From Tautonia plasticadhaerens (GTDB taxonomy: Bacteria > Planctomycetota > Planctomycetia > Isosphaerales > Isosphaeraceae), in assembly GCF_007752535.1 (NCBI RefSeq), contig NZ_CP036426.1, positions 1,240,001 to 1,304,000 on the forward strand: DNA of 64,000 nt, read 5' to 3'. This document shows positions 9,586-18,787 of this stretch, piece by piece (the first letter of the stretch is position 1; every line of letters starts with the position of its first letter). Made by a program: the position numbers and the translations under genes. The notes below the pieces were generated by a model. The model was not told the DNA's origin. It ran no database searches and saw nothing but the letters and a program-made list of their open reading frames with translations.

Positions 9586-10674
9586 TCAGCCGACGAGCCA
9601 GCGGCCGTCTTCCATCACGAGGGAGCCGTCGGCGGTGATCCGGCCGCCCCGGCGGAGGTCGAGGATGAGATCCCAGTGGAGGGCGGAGGTGTTCACGCCG
9701 CCGGTCTCGGGGTAGCTCTGGCCGAGGGCGAGGTGGACGGTGCCGCCGATCTTCTCGTCGAAGAGGATGCTGCCGGTGAAGCGGTCGATGCCGGGGTTCA
9801 GGCCCAGGCCGATCTCGCCGAGGAGGCGGGCGCCGTCATCGAGGTCGAGCATCGAGTGCAGGTAGGCCTCCTCGGAGTCGGCGGAGGCCCGGACGACCCG
9901 GCCGCCCTCGAATTCGAGGGCGATGCCGGAGACCTCCCGGCCCCCCCGGCAGACGGGGAAGCTGCACCGCAGGCGGCCCCGGGCGGAGTCCTCGACGGGG
10001 CCGGTGAAGATCTCCCCGGAGGGCATGTTGCGGCGGCCGTCGGAGTTGATCCAGGTCCTCCCGGCGACCGAGAGGCGGAGGTCGGTTTCCGGCCCTTCGA
10101 TGTGGAGATCCGAGACGCCCGACATGAACTCGACGAGCCCGGCCTGGCTACGGCCGAGGTCGACCCAGGCGGCGACCGGATCGTCCCGGTCGAGGAACAG
10201 GGCCCGGCCGACGAACGCCTCGTACTCGGCCAGGCTCATCCCGGCGTCTTCGGCATAGGCCGGGGTCGGGAACTGGGTGAGCACCCAGCGCCGTTTCATC
10301 GCCTCGCGTCGGAGCGGGGCCCGGGTGCGGTCGACGGCGGCCTGACGCCTCGGGTCGACCCGGCTCATCGCCTTCGTGTCGTGCTCGGCGGCGATCCGGA
10401 TCCGGGCGTCGACCGCCTGGGCCTCGTAGAGCGAGAGCGGGGGGAGGTAGGAGAGCATCGCCTCGGGGGCGTGCTCGACGAAGTATTCGGCGAGGCCCGG
10501 CAGGTCGAGCCGGACGACCGGGTAGGCCCCCCGCCGGACGATCGCCCGGTAGCAGGCCTCGACCAGGGGGCGGCCCTCCAGCTCCGAACCCAGGGCGATC
10601 ACCTCGCCGGGCTTCACCCCGAGGCAGTAATCGCAGAGCAGGTCGGCCCATCGGCGGAGCTGGTCGTCGGTCAT
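9586..10674 (-). CDS. Aminopeptidase, M29 (thermophilic metallopeptidase) family
   Basis: The product is 362 aa from the ATG at 10674 (MTDDQLRRWADLLCDYC). The family pattern is clear: GVKPGEVIALGSELEGRPLVEACYRA near the start; the metal-ligand Glu in MPSGEIFTGPVEDSA; and the C-terminal LGLNPGIDRFTGSILFDEKIGGTVHLALG and ALHWDLILDLR carrying the Glu, His and Asp ligands. M29 enzymes are dimeric cocatalytic metallo-aminopeptidases. The gene lies 19 bp downstream of the hydrolase gene on the same strand and is probably co-transcribed. Confidence 0.9.
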   Translation of the reverse strand: MTDDQLRRWADLLCDYCLGVKPGEVIALGSELEGRPLVEACYRAIVRRGAYPVVRLDLPGLAEYFVEHAPEAMLSYLPPLSLYEAQAVDARIRIAAEHDTKAMSRVDPRRQAAVDRTRAPLRREAMKRRWVLTQFPTPAYAEDAGMSLAEYEAFVGRALFLDRDDPVAAWVDLGRSQAGLVEFMSGVSDLHIEGPETDLRLSVAGRTWINSDGRRNMPSGEIFTGPVEDSARGRLRCSFPVCRGGREVSGIALEFEGGRVVRASADSEEAYLHSMLDLDDGARLLGEIGLGLNPGIDRFTGSILFDEKIGGTVHLALGQSYPETGGVNTSALHWDLILDLRRGGRITADGSLVMEDGRWLVG

Positions 10675-10693
10675 GGCGGGGGACTCGGGTCGG

Positions 10694-11887
10694 TTACGGG
10701 GGGGGCGAAATGCCTCGTGCGGGGGACGCCGGGGGGAGGGGGCCGGCACCCCGGCCGAAGGCCGCCTTGGGAGAGGCAACCCCGACGCCCTGCTCGGCCA
10801 GGTGCAGGCGGAGGATGCGGGCGACCTCGGCGGCGACCTCGGGCCTCCGGAGCGAGACGTGACCGCCGGGGACGATCACCTCGGAGTCGACCTCGTCGAG
10901 GTGGGAACTCTCGTACCGCACGATGCCGTCGGTGTCGAGGTGGTGGTGCGGGGTGCCGAGCTGGGGGATGATCGAGTGGCGGCGGACGTCCGGGGCGATC
11001 GGGATCCGGTTCAGGGCGTCGAGGATCGGGCTGTCCCAGGCCAGGCCCCCCACCGCGCCGACCGGCACCCGACGCAGGTCGGGGACGAGCACCTCCTTCC
11101 CGTTGAGCCGGACCACCTCGCCGATCGGCCCGGCCAGCTCGCCTTGCCGACGGTCGGTGAGCAGGTACTCCTTGAGCCGGGCCGTCGCCGCCGCCGGCCC
11201 CTTCGAGCCGTGATGCGGCGTGGCGATGAAGACCAGGCGCCCGACCGACGGGACCCGTCGGGTGAGGAAGGCGTCGACCAGCTCGGCCCGGGTCTCGGGG
11301 GGGCAGCGGATCGCCTCGGGCCTCCGGCTGAAGGTCGAGTCCCACAGGGTCCAGCCGCCGTCCTGGGCGGCGGCCTTGGCGATGAGGCCCCCCTGGCTCT
11401 GGCCGACTAGGACCATGCGGTCCAGCGCCGGGTCGAGGCCCGAGGGGTCGAGCGCCCATCGCGTCCGGGTCAGGCATGACCGGAACCGCGCCGCCGAGAG
11501 CGGCAGGGCGACGCAGGAATCATAGGAGAAGGTCCAGAACTGATAGCGGGTCGCCAGGACCGGGTCGTCCTTGATCCGGTCGATCATCGGCCCCCAGGTC
11601 CGGGCGGTCGAGCCCATCCCGTGGATCAGGACCACCGGGATCGCCCCGGGCCGGTAGGGGTCCCTCAGGGTGAGCGTCGGCTCGGCCCCCCGGCTCTGGG
11701 GATGCCAGCCGGCCCCGACACGGTCGCCCGAGAGGGACAGGGCGGCGATCGTCGCCAGCACGAAGGGCACGCTCGGGGCCCTCGGTGCCCGCCCCCGGGA
11801 TACCGGGACTCGGGGCGGGCGACTGTGGGGGCGAGGGCCGGGGTTCGCACCCGGGCTGCGGGTCGTGCCGATCGCTCGGGTCCTCAT
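10694..11887 (-). CDS. Exported alpha/beta hydrolase (lipase/esterase-like)
   Basis: The product is 397 aa. A basic N-terminus followed by a hydrophobic segment (SVPFVLATIAALSLSG) suggests export. The alpha/beta hydrolase core shows the oxyanion motif VVLIHGMGSTARTW, the nucleophile elbow GQSQGG and a late His in PGGHVSLRRPEV that fits the catalytic triad. FIATPHHGSKG is typical of triacylglycerol-lipase or PGAP1-like hydrolases. The first about 30 residues are Arg/Pro-rich, so the true start may lie further in. The substrate is unknown. It is the first gene of a probable two-gene unit with the M29 peptidase. Confidence 0.82.
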   Translation of the reverse strand: MRTRAIGTTRSPGANPGPRPHSRPPRVPVSRGRAPRAPSVPFVLATIAALSLSGDRVGAGWHPQSRGAEPTLTLRDPYRPGAIPVVLIHGMGSTARTWGPMIDRIKDDPVLATRYQFWTFSYDSCVALPLSAARFRSCLTRTRWALDPSGLDPALDRMVLVGQSQGGLIAKAAAQDGGWTLWDSTFSRRPEAIRCPPETRAELVDAFLTRRVPSVGRLVFIATPHHGSKGPAAATARLKEYLLTDRRQGELAGPIGEVVRLNGKEVLVPDLRRVPVGAVGGLAWDSPILDALNRIPIAPDVRRHSIIPQLGTPHHHLDTDGIVRYESSHLDEVDSEVIVPGGHVSLRRPEVAAEVARILRLHLAEQGVGVASPKAAFGRGAGPLPPASPARGISPPP

Positions 11888-12436
11888 GAGTCACGACGCC
11901 GACCGAGGTCGGCCGCACCGGCGCCCGGAGGCCGGGGAGGGGCGGCGGGGCGCCTGGCGGTGCGACCGACCGGGGAGGAGTCCATCGCGGGAGGAGTCTC
12001 GGTTGCGTGCCTGGGTGGGTGGGTTTCGGGCCGCCGACGCGGGAGAGGTCGGGCCGATCGCGGTCATCGGGCCGCGATCGCGGTGGCCGGCCGGGTCTCG
12101 TCCTCGGTCCCCCGCTCGCCGGCCCGGGTCGGGGCCTCGCGGACGAGGCCCAGGCCGCCCGACGCCCCGGACGGGCGGGATCCGCCCGGTCTCGGTCGGT
12201 GAGGGGGAGTCGGGGTGGATGCGCGTCGTCGATGCTTGATCGTGCCCCACGATCGGGGCCGGTCAAGCGATCGAGGGGTCCGAGGCAGGGGGTCCCCGCC
12301 GCGGATGCGCCCCGTCCTCTAGGACCGGCACGGATCGGCGGGCCGGACCCGGGGATCGGCCCGCGTCGTCAGGGGGGGAGGTCGGCCGGATCGGCGAGCC
12401 CGGGGCCCCGGCTCCCGGCCGGGGCCCCGGGTCGGC
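11888..12436. other. Intergenic region without a recognisable gene
   Basis: About 550 bp separate the divergent hydrolase and ABC transporter genes. Several long ORFs cross it, but all are Arg/Pro/Gly-rich products of GC bias with no family features. It should hold the promoters of both flanking genes. Confidence 0.6.
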
Positions 12437-12463
12437 TTGATTCGGGGGAGGTCCCCTTACAAT
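12437..12463 (+). promoter_or_regulatory. Candidate promoter for the ABC exporter operon
   Basis: TTGATT at 12437-12442 and TACAAT at 12458-12463 are separated by 15 bp, short of the optimal 17. Transcription would start near 12470, about 40 nt before the ATG, with a GGGAGGG ribosome site between. The -10 is good; the spacing makes this only a candidate. Confidence 0.35.
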
Positions 12464-12511
12464 GATGGGGGCCTTACGAGGGGACCGGGACAGGGAGGGT
12501 GCATCGTCGCC

Positions 12512-13525
12512 ATGCCGATCGTCGAGGCGGAGGGGCTGACCAAGACCTATCGGGTCTTCCAGAAGCGGGACGGCCTGGTCGGCGCCGTCCGGGGGCTGTT
12601 CCATCGGGAATATCGGGAAGTCCGGGCGGTCGAGGGGATCCGCTTCTCGATCGAGCCGGGGGAGATGGTCGCGTTCCTGGGCCCGAACGGGGCGGGGAAG
12701 ACGACGACGTTGAAGATGCTCTCGGGGCTGATCTACCCGTCGGGGGGGACCACCACGGTGCTCGGCTACACGCCGTCGGACCGGGTGGACGCCTTCCGCC
12801 GCCAGTTCGCGCTGGTGATGGGCCAGAAGAACCAGCTCTGGTGGGACCTGCCCGCGCAGGACAGCTTCGAGCTGCACCGGGAGATTTATCAGCTCCCCCG
12901 GGATGAGTACCGGGAGACGCTCGACGAGCTGACGACGCTGCTCGACGTGGCCGCGCTGACCCGGCAGCCGGTCCGGGAGCTGTCGCTGGGCGAGCGGATG
13001 AAGATGGAGCTGATCGCGGCGCTCTTGCACCGCCCCCGGCTGCTCCTGCTGGACGAGCCGACGATCGGCCTGGACGTGGTCGCGCAGGTGACGATCCAGA
13101 AGTGCCTGAAGGAGTACCACGCCCGACGGGGGATGACGATGCTGCTGACCTCGCACTACATGAGGGACGTGGAGGCGCTCTGCGACCGGGTGCTGGTGAT
13201 CAACCACGGCCACCTGATCTACGACGGCGACCTGGCGGGGCTGTCGAACCGGTTCGGGCAGACGAAGCTGATCAAGCTCGAATTCGCCGAGGGGGAGGCG
13301 CCCTCGGACCTCGCCCGGTTCGGCGACGTGGAGCGGGCGGAGGGGGGGGAGGCGGAGATCCGGGTCGAGCGGTCGAAGGTGGCCGAGGTGCTCGGCGCGA
13401 TCCTCGACGCCTACCGCCTGGCCGACGTGGTGGTGCAGGATCCCCCCCTGGAGCAGGTGATCGCCCGGGTCTTCCAGGAGTCGAAGTCCCCGTCCCTGGG
13501 GGGGGCCGACCATGACGCCGCCTGA
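12512..13525 (+). CDS. ABC transporter ATP-binding protein (ABC-2 export type)
   Basis: The product is 337 aa from the ATG at 12512, preceded by GGGAGGG. Walker A is GPNGAGKTT (about residues 62-70). The Q-loop is in FALVMGQKNQLWWDLP, the signature is LSLGERMK, Walker B is LLLLDEPTIGLD, and the switch His is in LLTSHYMRD. The NQLWWDLPAQDSFEL stretch and the C-terminal extension are typical of the NatA-like group that pairs with PF06182 permeases. The gene overlaps the following permease gene by 14 bp, so the two are translationally coupled. Cargo is unknown. Confidence 0.92.
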   Translation: MPIVEAEGLTKTYRVFQKRDGLVGAVRGLFHREYREVRAVEGIRFSIEPGEMVAFLGPNGAGKTTTLKMLSGLIYPSGGTTTVLGYTPSDRVDAFRRQFALVMGQKNQLWWDLPAQDSFELHREIYQLPRDEYRETLDELTTLLDVAALTRQPVRELSLGERMKMELIAALLHRPRLLLLDEPTIGLDVVAQVTIQKCLKEYHARRGMTMLLTSHYMRDVEALCDRVLVINHGHLIYDGDLAGLSNRFGQTKLIKLEFAEGEAPSDLARFGDVERAEGGEAEIRVERSKVAEVLGAILDAYRLADVVVQDPPLEQVIARVFQESKSPSLGGADHDAA

Positions 13526-14459
13526 GGCCGACGCCCCCTCCCGGGCCGCCGTCGAGGCCGACTGGCCCGCCGGCGGCGTCCCCTCCCCCGGGCCGTCGCG
13601 TCCCGGGGGCGGCCCGCTCGCGCCGCCGGGCCGAGGGTTCGGGCCGATGCTGAGGAAGTACGCGATGATCTATCGCGTCTCGCTCGCCGACCGGATGACC
13701 TACCGGGCCGATTTCCTGATCACCACGATCTTCCGGTTTTTGCCGACCTTGACGACGATCCTCCTCTGGAGCGCGATCTACGACGGCGCCGGGCAGGAGA
13801 CGCTGGCGGGCTTCTCGTACGAGCAGGCGATCTGCTACCTGCTGATCGTGAACATCAGCCGGATGTTCAGCAGCATGCCGGGCCTGGCGGGGGGGATCGC
13901 CGGCGAGGTGAGGGACGGGACGCTCAAGAAGTACCTGATCCAGCCGCTGGACCTGATCGGGTATTTGCTCTCGTACCGGATGGCGCACAAGAGCGCGTAC
14001 ATCATCGGCACGGCCCTGCCGTACGCGATGCTGTTCGGCATCTGCTACAAGTTCTTCATCGGCAACGTGCCGACGGACCCGATGGTGTGGGCGGCGTACG
14101 TCGCCTCGCTGGTGATGGCGTTCCTGATCGGGTTCTTCTTCGAGGCGAGCGTGGGGATGGTGGGGTTCTGGTTCCTGGAGATCACGTCGATCCTCTGGGT
14201 GGTGATGACCCTGAACTTCTTCATCTCCGGCCAGATGCTGCCCCTGGACTTCCTCCCCCCGTTCTGGGCGGGCCTCCTGAAGCTCCTGCCGTTCCAGTAC
14301 ATGGCCTATTTCCCGGCGGTCGTCTTCCTGGAGAAGGTCCAGGGGGCCGAGCTGGCGTGGGGCCTGGCGCTGGAAGTGTTCTGGGTGGTGTTCTTCGTGG
14401 TGCTTTGCCGGTGGTTGTACACGAGGGGCCTGAAGCAGTACGGGGCCTACGGTGGGTAG
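13512..14459 (+). CDS. ABC-2 family permease (PF06182-like)
   Basis: The product is 315 aa. After a Pro-rich cytoplasmic N-terminus of about 45 residues, six membrane segments can be seen, including FLITTIFRFLPTLTTILLW, AYIIGTALPYAMLFGICY, YVASLVMAFLIGFFFEASVGMVGFW and VFWVVFFVVLCRWLY. RYRADFL-like and DGTLKKYLIQPLD motifs match permeases that work with NatA-like ATPases. Such exporters often have two different permeases; only one is encoded here, so a homodimer or a distant partner is inferred. The start overlaps the ATPase gene. Confidence 0.9.
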   Translation: MTPPEADAPSRAAVEADWPAGGVPSPGPSRPGGGPLAPPGRGFGPMLRKYAMIYRVSLADRMTYRADFLITTIFRFLPTLTTILLWSAIYDGAGQETLAGFSYEQAICYLLIVNISRMFSSMPGLAGGIAGEVRDGTLKKYLIQPLDLIGYLLSYRMAHKSAYIIGTALPYAMLFGICYKFFIGNVPTDPMVWAAYVASLVMAFLIGFFFEASVGMVGFWFLEITSILWVVMTLNFFISGQMLPLDFLPPFWAGLLKLLPFQYMAYFPAVVFLEKVQGAELAWGLALEVFWVVFFVVLCRWLYTRGLKQYGAYGG

Positions 14460-14500
14460 CGGTGCCTGATCTTCCGAGAGCGGGCGGAGGCCGAACGATC

Positions 14501-15406
14501 ATGCCCCGGTCTGCCGTGCTTGACGAGATCCGGCGACTCGACCCGGTGGCGGACTGCCAGCGGATCGTCCACCTGAGCACCACGCACGACTTCTCGTTCG
14601 ACACGACCAGGTCGCTGGAATTCGCCCTGTTCCGGACGTATTGCGTGCCGAGCATCTCCGGCCTGCTGGACCGGACCGGAGAGTTCCGGGCCCGGCCCCA
14701 GAAGCGGTACGACGACACGGACATCATCGTCAGCACCCTGCTGGAACACGGCTACGAGGGCGACCGCGGCCGGGACGCGATCCGGACGATGAACGGCATG
14801 CACCGCCGCTTCGACATCGACAACCGCGACTTTCTCTACGTCCTCTCCACCTTCGTCTTCGAGCCGATCCGCTGGAACGCCCGGTTCGGCTGGCGGCCGA
14901 TGATCGAGGTCGAGCGGCTGGCCCTCTTCCACTTCTGGGGGGAGGTGGGGAGGCGGATGGGGATCCGGGACATCCCCGGGGCGTATGACGCCTTTGATCG
15001 CCTCAACCTCGACTTCGAGCGGGAGCATTTCCGATTCGCCTCGTCGAATGCGACGATCGGCCGGGCCACGCTCGACCTCTTCCTGGGCTGGTACCCGAGG
15101 CCGCTCCGGCCCCTCGTCCGTCCGGCGATGTACGCGTTGATGGACGAGCCGATCCTGGAGGCCTTCGGCTTCCCGAGGCCGTCTCGGGCGACTCGGTCGA
15201 TGGTCCAGGCGGGGCTCGCGATGCGGGCGAGGCTGCTCCGGCTCATGCCGCCGAGGCGACGGCCGTACCTCCGGACCGAGCACCACCGGCCGAGGAGCTA
15301 TCCCCGGGGGTATCGGATGGCCGACCTCGGGCCGCCCCCGGGTCCTGACGGTGTGGAAGCCGGATCCGCGGGCCCGCCCGGACCTTCGGGGCGAGGCCCC
15401 GCCTGA
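14501..15406 (+). CDS. Oxygenase MpaB family protein (DUF2236)
   Basis: The product is 301 aa from the ATG at 14501. The family features are visible: an N-terminal helix with DFSFDTTRSLEFALFRTYCVPSIS, RYDDTDIIVSTLLEHGYEGD, the conserved MNGMHRRFDIDNRDFLYVLSTF core with likely haem-ligand His, and FHFWGEVGRRMGI. Relatives include fungal MpaB and latex-clearing rubber oxygenases, haem b enzymes that oxidise hydrocarbon chains; the substrate here is not predictable. It follows the ABC permease by 41 bp on the same strand and may be in the same transcript. The last 45 residues are low-complexity. Confidence 0.83.
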   Translation: MPRSAVLDEIRRLDPVADCQRIVHLSTTHDFSFDTTRSLEFALFRTYCVPSISGLLDRTGEFRARPQKRYDDTDIIVSTLLEHGYEGDRGRDAIRTMNGMHRRFDIDNRDFLYVLSTFVFEPIRWNARFGWRPMIEVERLALFHFWGEVGRRMGIRDIPGAYDAFDRLNLDFEREHFRFASSNATIGRATLDLFLGWYPRPLRPLVRPAMYALMDEPILEAFGFPRPSRATRSMVQAGLAMRARLLRLMPPRRRPYLRTEHHRPRSYPRGYRMADLGPPPGPDGVEAGSAGPPGPSGRGPA

Positions 15407-15467
15407 TCGAGGCGACACCCCCGCCGAGGGCCGAGCACCATCCCCTGACCCCCCCGAGGAGCGATCG

Positions 15468-17123
15468 ATGTCCCGACGGTCATTACGTCCATTCCTGATC
15501 CTTCTCGCGGTGGGTATGCCCTTGCCGGCGGGGGCGCTGGATGTCGGCCCCTATGATGTGGTGATCCGAAACGGCCTGGTCGTGGATGGCACCGGGAACG
15601 CCTGGTTCCTCGGCGATGTGGCGATCCGAGGTGATCGGATCGCCGAGATCACCCCCGCGGGGATGCTCGACGAAGCGGACGCGGAGGAGACGATCGACGC
15701 CTCGGGGAAGGTCGTCTGCCCGGGGTTCATCGACATTCAAAGTCATTCGAGAGAGCAATTGCTCTCGGGTGACGGTCGCGTGGTCGGCAAGGTCACGCAG
15801 GGCGTGACCACGGAGATCATGGGGGAGGGGACTTCGAACGCCCCTTCGAGTGATCCGGAGGAGTTCGACGTCCCCGGCGGGTTCGACCGCTGGCTCAGGG
15901 CGATGGATTCTCACGGCGTGTCGGTGAACTTGGGGTCGTTCGTCGGCTCGGGGACAGTGCGGAGCTACGTCAAGGGGATGGCCCAGGGCCCTCCGACCCC
16001 CGAGGAGCTGGAGCAAATGCGCGGGCTCGTCCGGGACGCGATGGAGGGCGGGGCGTTCGGTTTGGCGTCGGCGTTGATCTACCCCCCGGACTCCTTCGTC
16101 GCCACGGAGGACCTGATCGAGCTGTCGAAGGCGATGGCGCCCTATGGGGGCCTCTACATCACGCACCTGCGGTCGGAGGCGGATCGGCTGCTGGAGGCGA
16201 TCGACGAGGCGATCCGGATCGGCCGGGAGGGGGGCGTGCCGGTGGAGATCTACCACCTGAAGGCCGCCGGGGAGCGGAACTGGCCGAAGGCGATCCAGGC
16301 CATCCGGAAGATCGACTCCGCGAGGGCCGAGGGGCTGGACGTCGGCGCCGACATGTATCCCTACACCGCCGGCAGCACGGGGCTGACCGCGGCCCTGCCC
16401 CCCTGGGCGTCGGCCGACGGGAAGCTCTACGAGAACCTGGCCGACCCCGAGACGCGGTCGGAGATCAGGGCGGAAGTGCTGGACCCGACCACCGACTGGG
16501 AGAACCTCGCCGGGCTGTCCGGGCCGGAGAACGTGATCGTGCTCGGCTTGACGAAGCCGGAGACGAAGCAGTACGTCGGCAAAAGACTGTCCGAGATCGC
16601 CGGGGGCCGGGGCACGGACTGGGTCGACGCGGCGATCGACCTGCTGCTCGCCGAGCGGCAGCGGATCGGCACGATCTACGTCATGATGAGCGAGGAGAAC
16701 GTCGCGCTGCAGATGAAGCAGCCCTGGATGAAGTTCGGCACGGACGCCGGGGGCCACGACCCGGAGAAGGCGGGCGGGCTGGTGCACCCGAGGTCGTACG
16801 GCACCTACCCCCGGATCCTGGGCAAGTACGTCCGGGAGGAGGGGGTCATCCCGCTGGAGGAGGCGATCCGCAAGATGACCTCGGCGGTGGCCGATCGGCT
16901 GTCGATCCGGGATCGGGGGCTGCTCCGGGAGGGGATGTATGCCGACGTGGTCGTCTTCGACCCGGAGACGATCGCCGACCGGGCGACGTACGAGGACCCG
17001 CATCGCCTGTCGGTCGGCATCGAACACGTCTTCGTGAACGGCGAGGCGGTGGTGAGGGAGGGCGCCCACACCGGGGCGAAGCCGGGGAGGGTCGTCCGGG
17101 GTCCGGGTTATCGGGGGGAGTGA
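15468..17123 (+). CDS. N-acyl-D-amino-acid deacylase family amidohydrolase, exported
   Basis: The product is 551 aa from the ATG at 15468, with a signal peptide (LRPFLILLAVGMPLPAGA). The amidohydrolase fold is shown by YDVVIRNGLVVDGTGN, the altered first metal motif GFIDIQSHSRE, ITHLRSE, VEIYHLKAAGE and the catalytic Asp in FGTDAGGHDP. The C-terminus returns to the small beta-sandwich (YADVVVFDPETI). The family hydrolyses N-acyl-D-amino acids or D-amino-acid dipeptides, for instance from peptidoglycan or aged proteins. The stop codon overlaps the end of hisG, on the other strand, by 16 bp. Confidence 0.9.
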   Translation: MSRRSLRPFLILLAVGMPLPAGALDVGPYDVVIRNGLVVDGTGNAWFLGDVAIRGDRIAEITPAGMLDEADAEETIDASGKVVCPGFIDIQSHSREQLLSGDGRVVGKVTQGVTTEIMGEGTSNAPSSDPEEFDVPGGFDRWLRAMDSHGVSVNLGSFVGSGTVRSYVKGMAQGPPTPEELEQMRGLVRDAMEGGAFGLASALIYPPDSFVATEDLIELSKAMAPYGGLYITHLRSEADRLLEAIDEAIRIGREGGVPVEIYHLKAAGERNWPKAIQAIRKIDSARAEGLDVGADMYPYTAGSTGLTAALPPWASADGKLYENLADPETRSEIRAEVLDPTTDWENLAGLSGPENVIVLGLTKPETKQYVGKRLSEIAGGRGTDWVDAAIDLLLAERQRIGTIYVMMSEENVALQMKQPWMKFGTDAGGHDPEKAGGLVHPRSYGTYPRILGKYVREEGVIPLEEAIRKMTSAVADRLSIRDRGLLREGMYADVVVFDPETIADRATYEDPHRLSVGIEHVFVNGEAVVREGAHTGAKPGRVVRGPGYRGE

Positions 17124-18145
17124 GCTTCGAGCTGCTCGGCGAGGCGGTCGAAGGTGGACGTCGGCCCCTCGGAGTCGAAGAGGAAGCGGGTCGGCAGGCC
17201 GACGACGCGGCGGGCGCCGAGACGGATCAGCTCCCGGTGGTACGACGTGAGCCGGCCGGCGGCGACGAGGGCCGTGACCCGCCAGCAGGACCGGCCTCGC
17301 TCGTCCCAGACCTCTCCCCGGACGACGTGCTGGGCGCCCCGCTGGGCCAGGAACGCGGCGACGGCCGCGGCCTGGTACCCCTCCTCCGGGCCCCCGGCGA
17401 CCTCGAGCAACAACCGGCCGTCGGAGGCCCGGACGCCGTCGAGGCCGTCGAGCAGGAGGGCGAGGGGGCCGGAGTCTCCTTCAGCGATCAGTGCCTTCAG
17501 GCTCGGGGCGTGGCCGATGAGGCTGGCGGCCGATTCGAGGACCTTGCCCCCCTCGATCTCCCGGAGGCGGTTGTCCTTCAGGGTCGTGCCGGAGCTGGTG
17601 AGGTCGACGATGATGTCGGCGATGCCGAGGGTGGGGTGCAGCTCCAGGGCCCCCTCGGAGTGGATGATCTGGTAGTGGTAGATGCCCCAGCGGCGGAAGT
17701 GGGCCTGGGTCAGCGCGCCGTACTTGGTCGAGACGCGGAACGCCTTCCCGGCGGCCTTGAACTCGGTCGTCAGGTCGACCAGGTCGAGGACGTGGGTCAC
17801 GTCGATCCAGCTCTCGGGCACGGCCACCACGAGCCGGCAGCCGCCGTAGCCGAGGTCGGGCTCGACGACGACGGCGTCGGTCGCCTCGGCCTGGTGCTCG
17901 GCGAAGACGTCCATGCCGGTCACGCCCAGAGCGCACCGCCCCTCCTGCACCTGGACGACGATGTCCGTCGGCCTCATGAAGACGACGTGGAAGCGCGGGT
18001 GGCCGCCGATCGTCGCCTCGTACTGGCGGTCGCTGGCGCGTCGGACCTTGTAGCCGGCGGCCTTGAGCAGCTCGACGGCCCCCTCGTACAGGTGGCCCTT
18101 CGAGGGCAGGGCGATCCGGATGGGGTCGATGTTTGGTGGAGTCAT
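17108..18145 (-). CDS. hisG: ATP phosphoribosyltransferase HisG, long type
   Basis: The product is 345 aa and catalyses the first step of histidine synthesis (ATP + PRPP to phosphoribosyl-ATP). IRIALPSKGHLYEGAVELL begins the catalytic domain, and the PRPP loop is VDLTSSGTTLKDNRL (about 180-195). The catalytic part ends near residue 235. About 100 more residues (LLLEVAGGPEEGY to IRLGARRVVGLPTRF) look like the regulatory domain of long-form HisG. Short-form HisG needs HisZ while the long form normally does not, yet hisZ is in the same cluster. It is the last gene of the cluster, 29 bp after mazF. Confidence 0.93.
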   Translation of the reverse strand: MTPPNIDPIRIALPSKGHLYEGAVELLKAAGYKVRRASDRQYEATIGGHPRFHVVFMRPTDIVVQVQEGRCALGVTGMDVFAEHQAEATDAVVVEPDLGYGGCRLVVAVPESWIDVTHVLDLVDLTTEFKAAGKAFRVSTKYGALTQAHFRRWGIYHYQIIHSEGALELHPTLGIADIIVDLTSSGTTLKDNRLREIEGGKVLESAASLIGHAPSLKALIAEGDSGPLALLLDGLDGVRASDGRLLLEVAGGPEEGYQAAAVAAFLAQRGAQHVVRGEVWDERGRSCWRVTALVAAGRLTSYHRELIRLGARRVVGLPTRFLFDSEGPTSTFDRLAEQLEAHSPR

Positions 18146-18174
18146 GAGTGGGGCGGGGATGGGGCGGGAGCGGA

Positions 18175-18531
18175 TCAGTCAGGTGAAGGCAACAAGGTCG
18201 AGAGCTTCAACGCGACCTCATCGAGCGTTTCCGGGGGGATGCGGCAGGCGAATTCGGCCCGTCGGGTCCTCCAGTCGATGCTCTTCAGCTGATCGACGAG
18301 GATGACCCCGGAGATGGCGAGCCCCGGCGGCAAGGGGACCTCGAAGGGATAGCCCTTCACCCGAGAGGTGATCGGGCAGAACAGCCCGAGACCGACCCGT
18401 ACGTTGTACGATGCAGGCGAGAGCGTCAGGGCGGGGCGTCGACCGGCCTGTTCCCGGCCTGATTGTGGGGAGAAGTCGACCCAAACGACGTCCCCCCGAT
18501 CGGGGACGAGAGACGGATCGCCTGGGCTCAC
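18175..18531 (-). CDS. mazF: MazF-family endoribonuclease toxin
   Basis: The product is 118 aa from a GTG start that overlaps the antitoxin stop (TGGTGA). MazF/PemK features are DRGDVVWVDFSPQSGREQAGRRPAL near the N-terminus, then FCPITSRVKGYPFEVPLP and GVILVDQLKSIDWRTRRAEF with the conserved Thr/Ser and Asp-Gln region. MazF toxins cut mRNA at short sequences and are neutralised by MazE. Coupling to mazE supports a genuine toxin-antitoxin pair. The pair sits between hisZ and hisG on the same strand. Confidence 0.9.
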   Translation of the reverse strand: MSPGDPSLVPDRGDVVWVDFSPQSGREQAGRRPALTLSPASYNVRVGLGLFCPITSRVKGYPFEVPLPPGLAISGVILVDQLKSIDWRTRRAEFACRIPPETLDEVALKLSTLLPSPD

Positions 18532-18764
18532 CAAACTTCCTCCCCGGTCGGGGGTCCGGTGTCGAAGGCGTCGTGGCGGTTCTCGGCGGTGATTTGATCG
18601 AGGAGGTCTTCGAGCCGATACCGCCGGGTCGGTCGGACCACGAGGGCACCGTCTCGGATCGAGACCTCGACCGATGTCCCCTCCTCGAGGCCGGCCTCCC
18701 GGGCGATGGACTCGGGGATGGGCACGCCGAGCCCCTCTCCAAGCTTCTGGATCGTGGATAGCAT
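18528..18764 (-). CDS. mazE: MazE-like (AbrB-fold) antitoxin
   Basis: The product is 78 aa. The N-terminal swapped-hairpin DNA-binding domain is seen in TIQKLGEGLGVPIPESIAREAGLEEGTSVEVS, followed by VVRPTRRYRLEDLLDQI and an acidic tail for toxin binding. It starts 23 bp after the hisZ stop and overlaps mazF by 4 bp. MazE-type antitoxins repress their own promoter, but no clear separate promoter is visible in the 23-bp gap, so expression may depend on the upstream his genes. Confidence 0.9.
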   Translation of the reverse strand: MLSTIQKLGEGLGVPIPESIAREAGLEEGTSVEVSIRDGALVVRPTRRYRLEDLLDQITAENRHDAFDTGPPTGEEVW

Positions 18765-18787
18765 CGCCGTCTCGCCTCCGAGCAGAT

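Noticed and set aside
11621-12465. Several long ORFs between the hydrolase and the ABC transporter
   Set aside because: Their products are Arg/Gly/Pro-rich and lack hydrophobic cores or motifs, as expected from very high GC.
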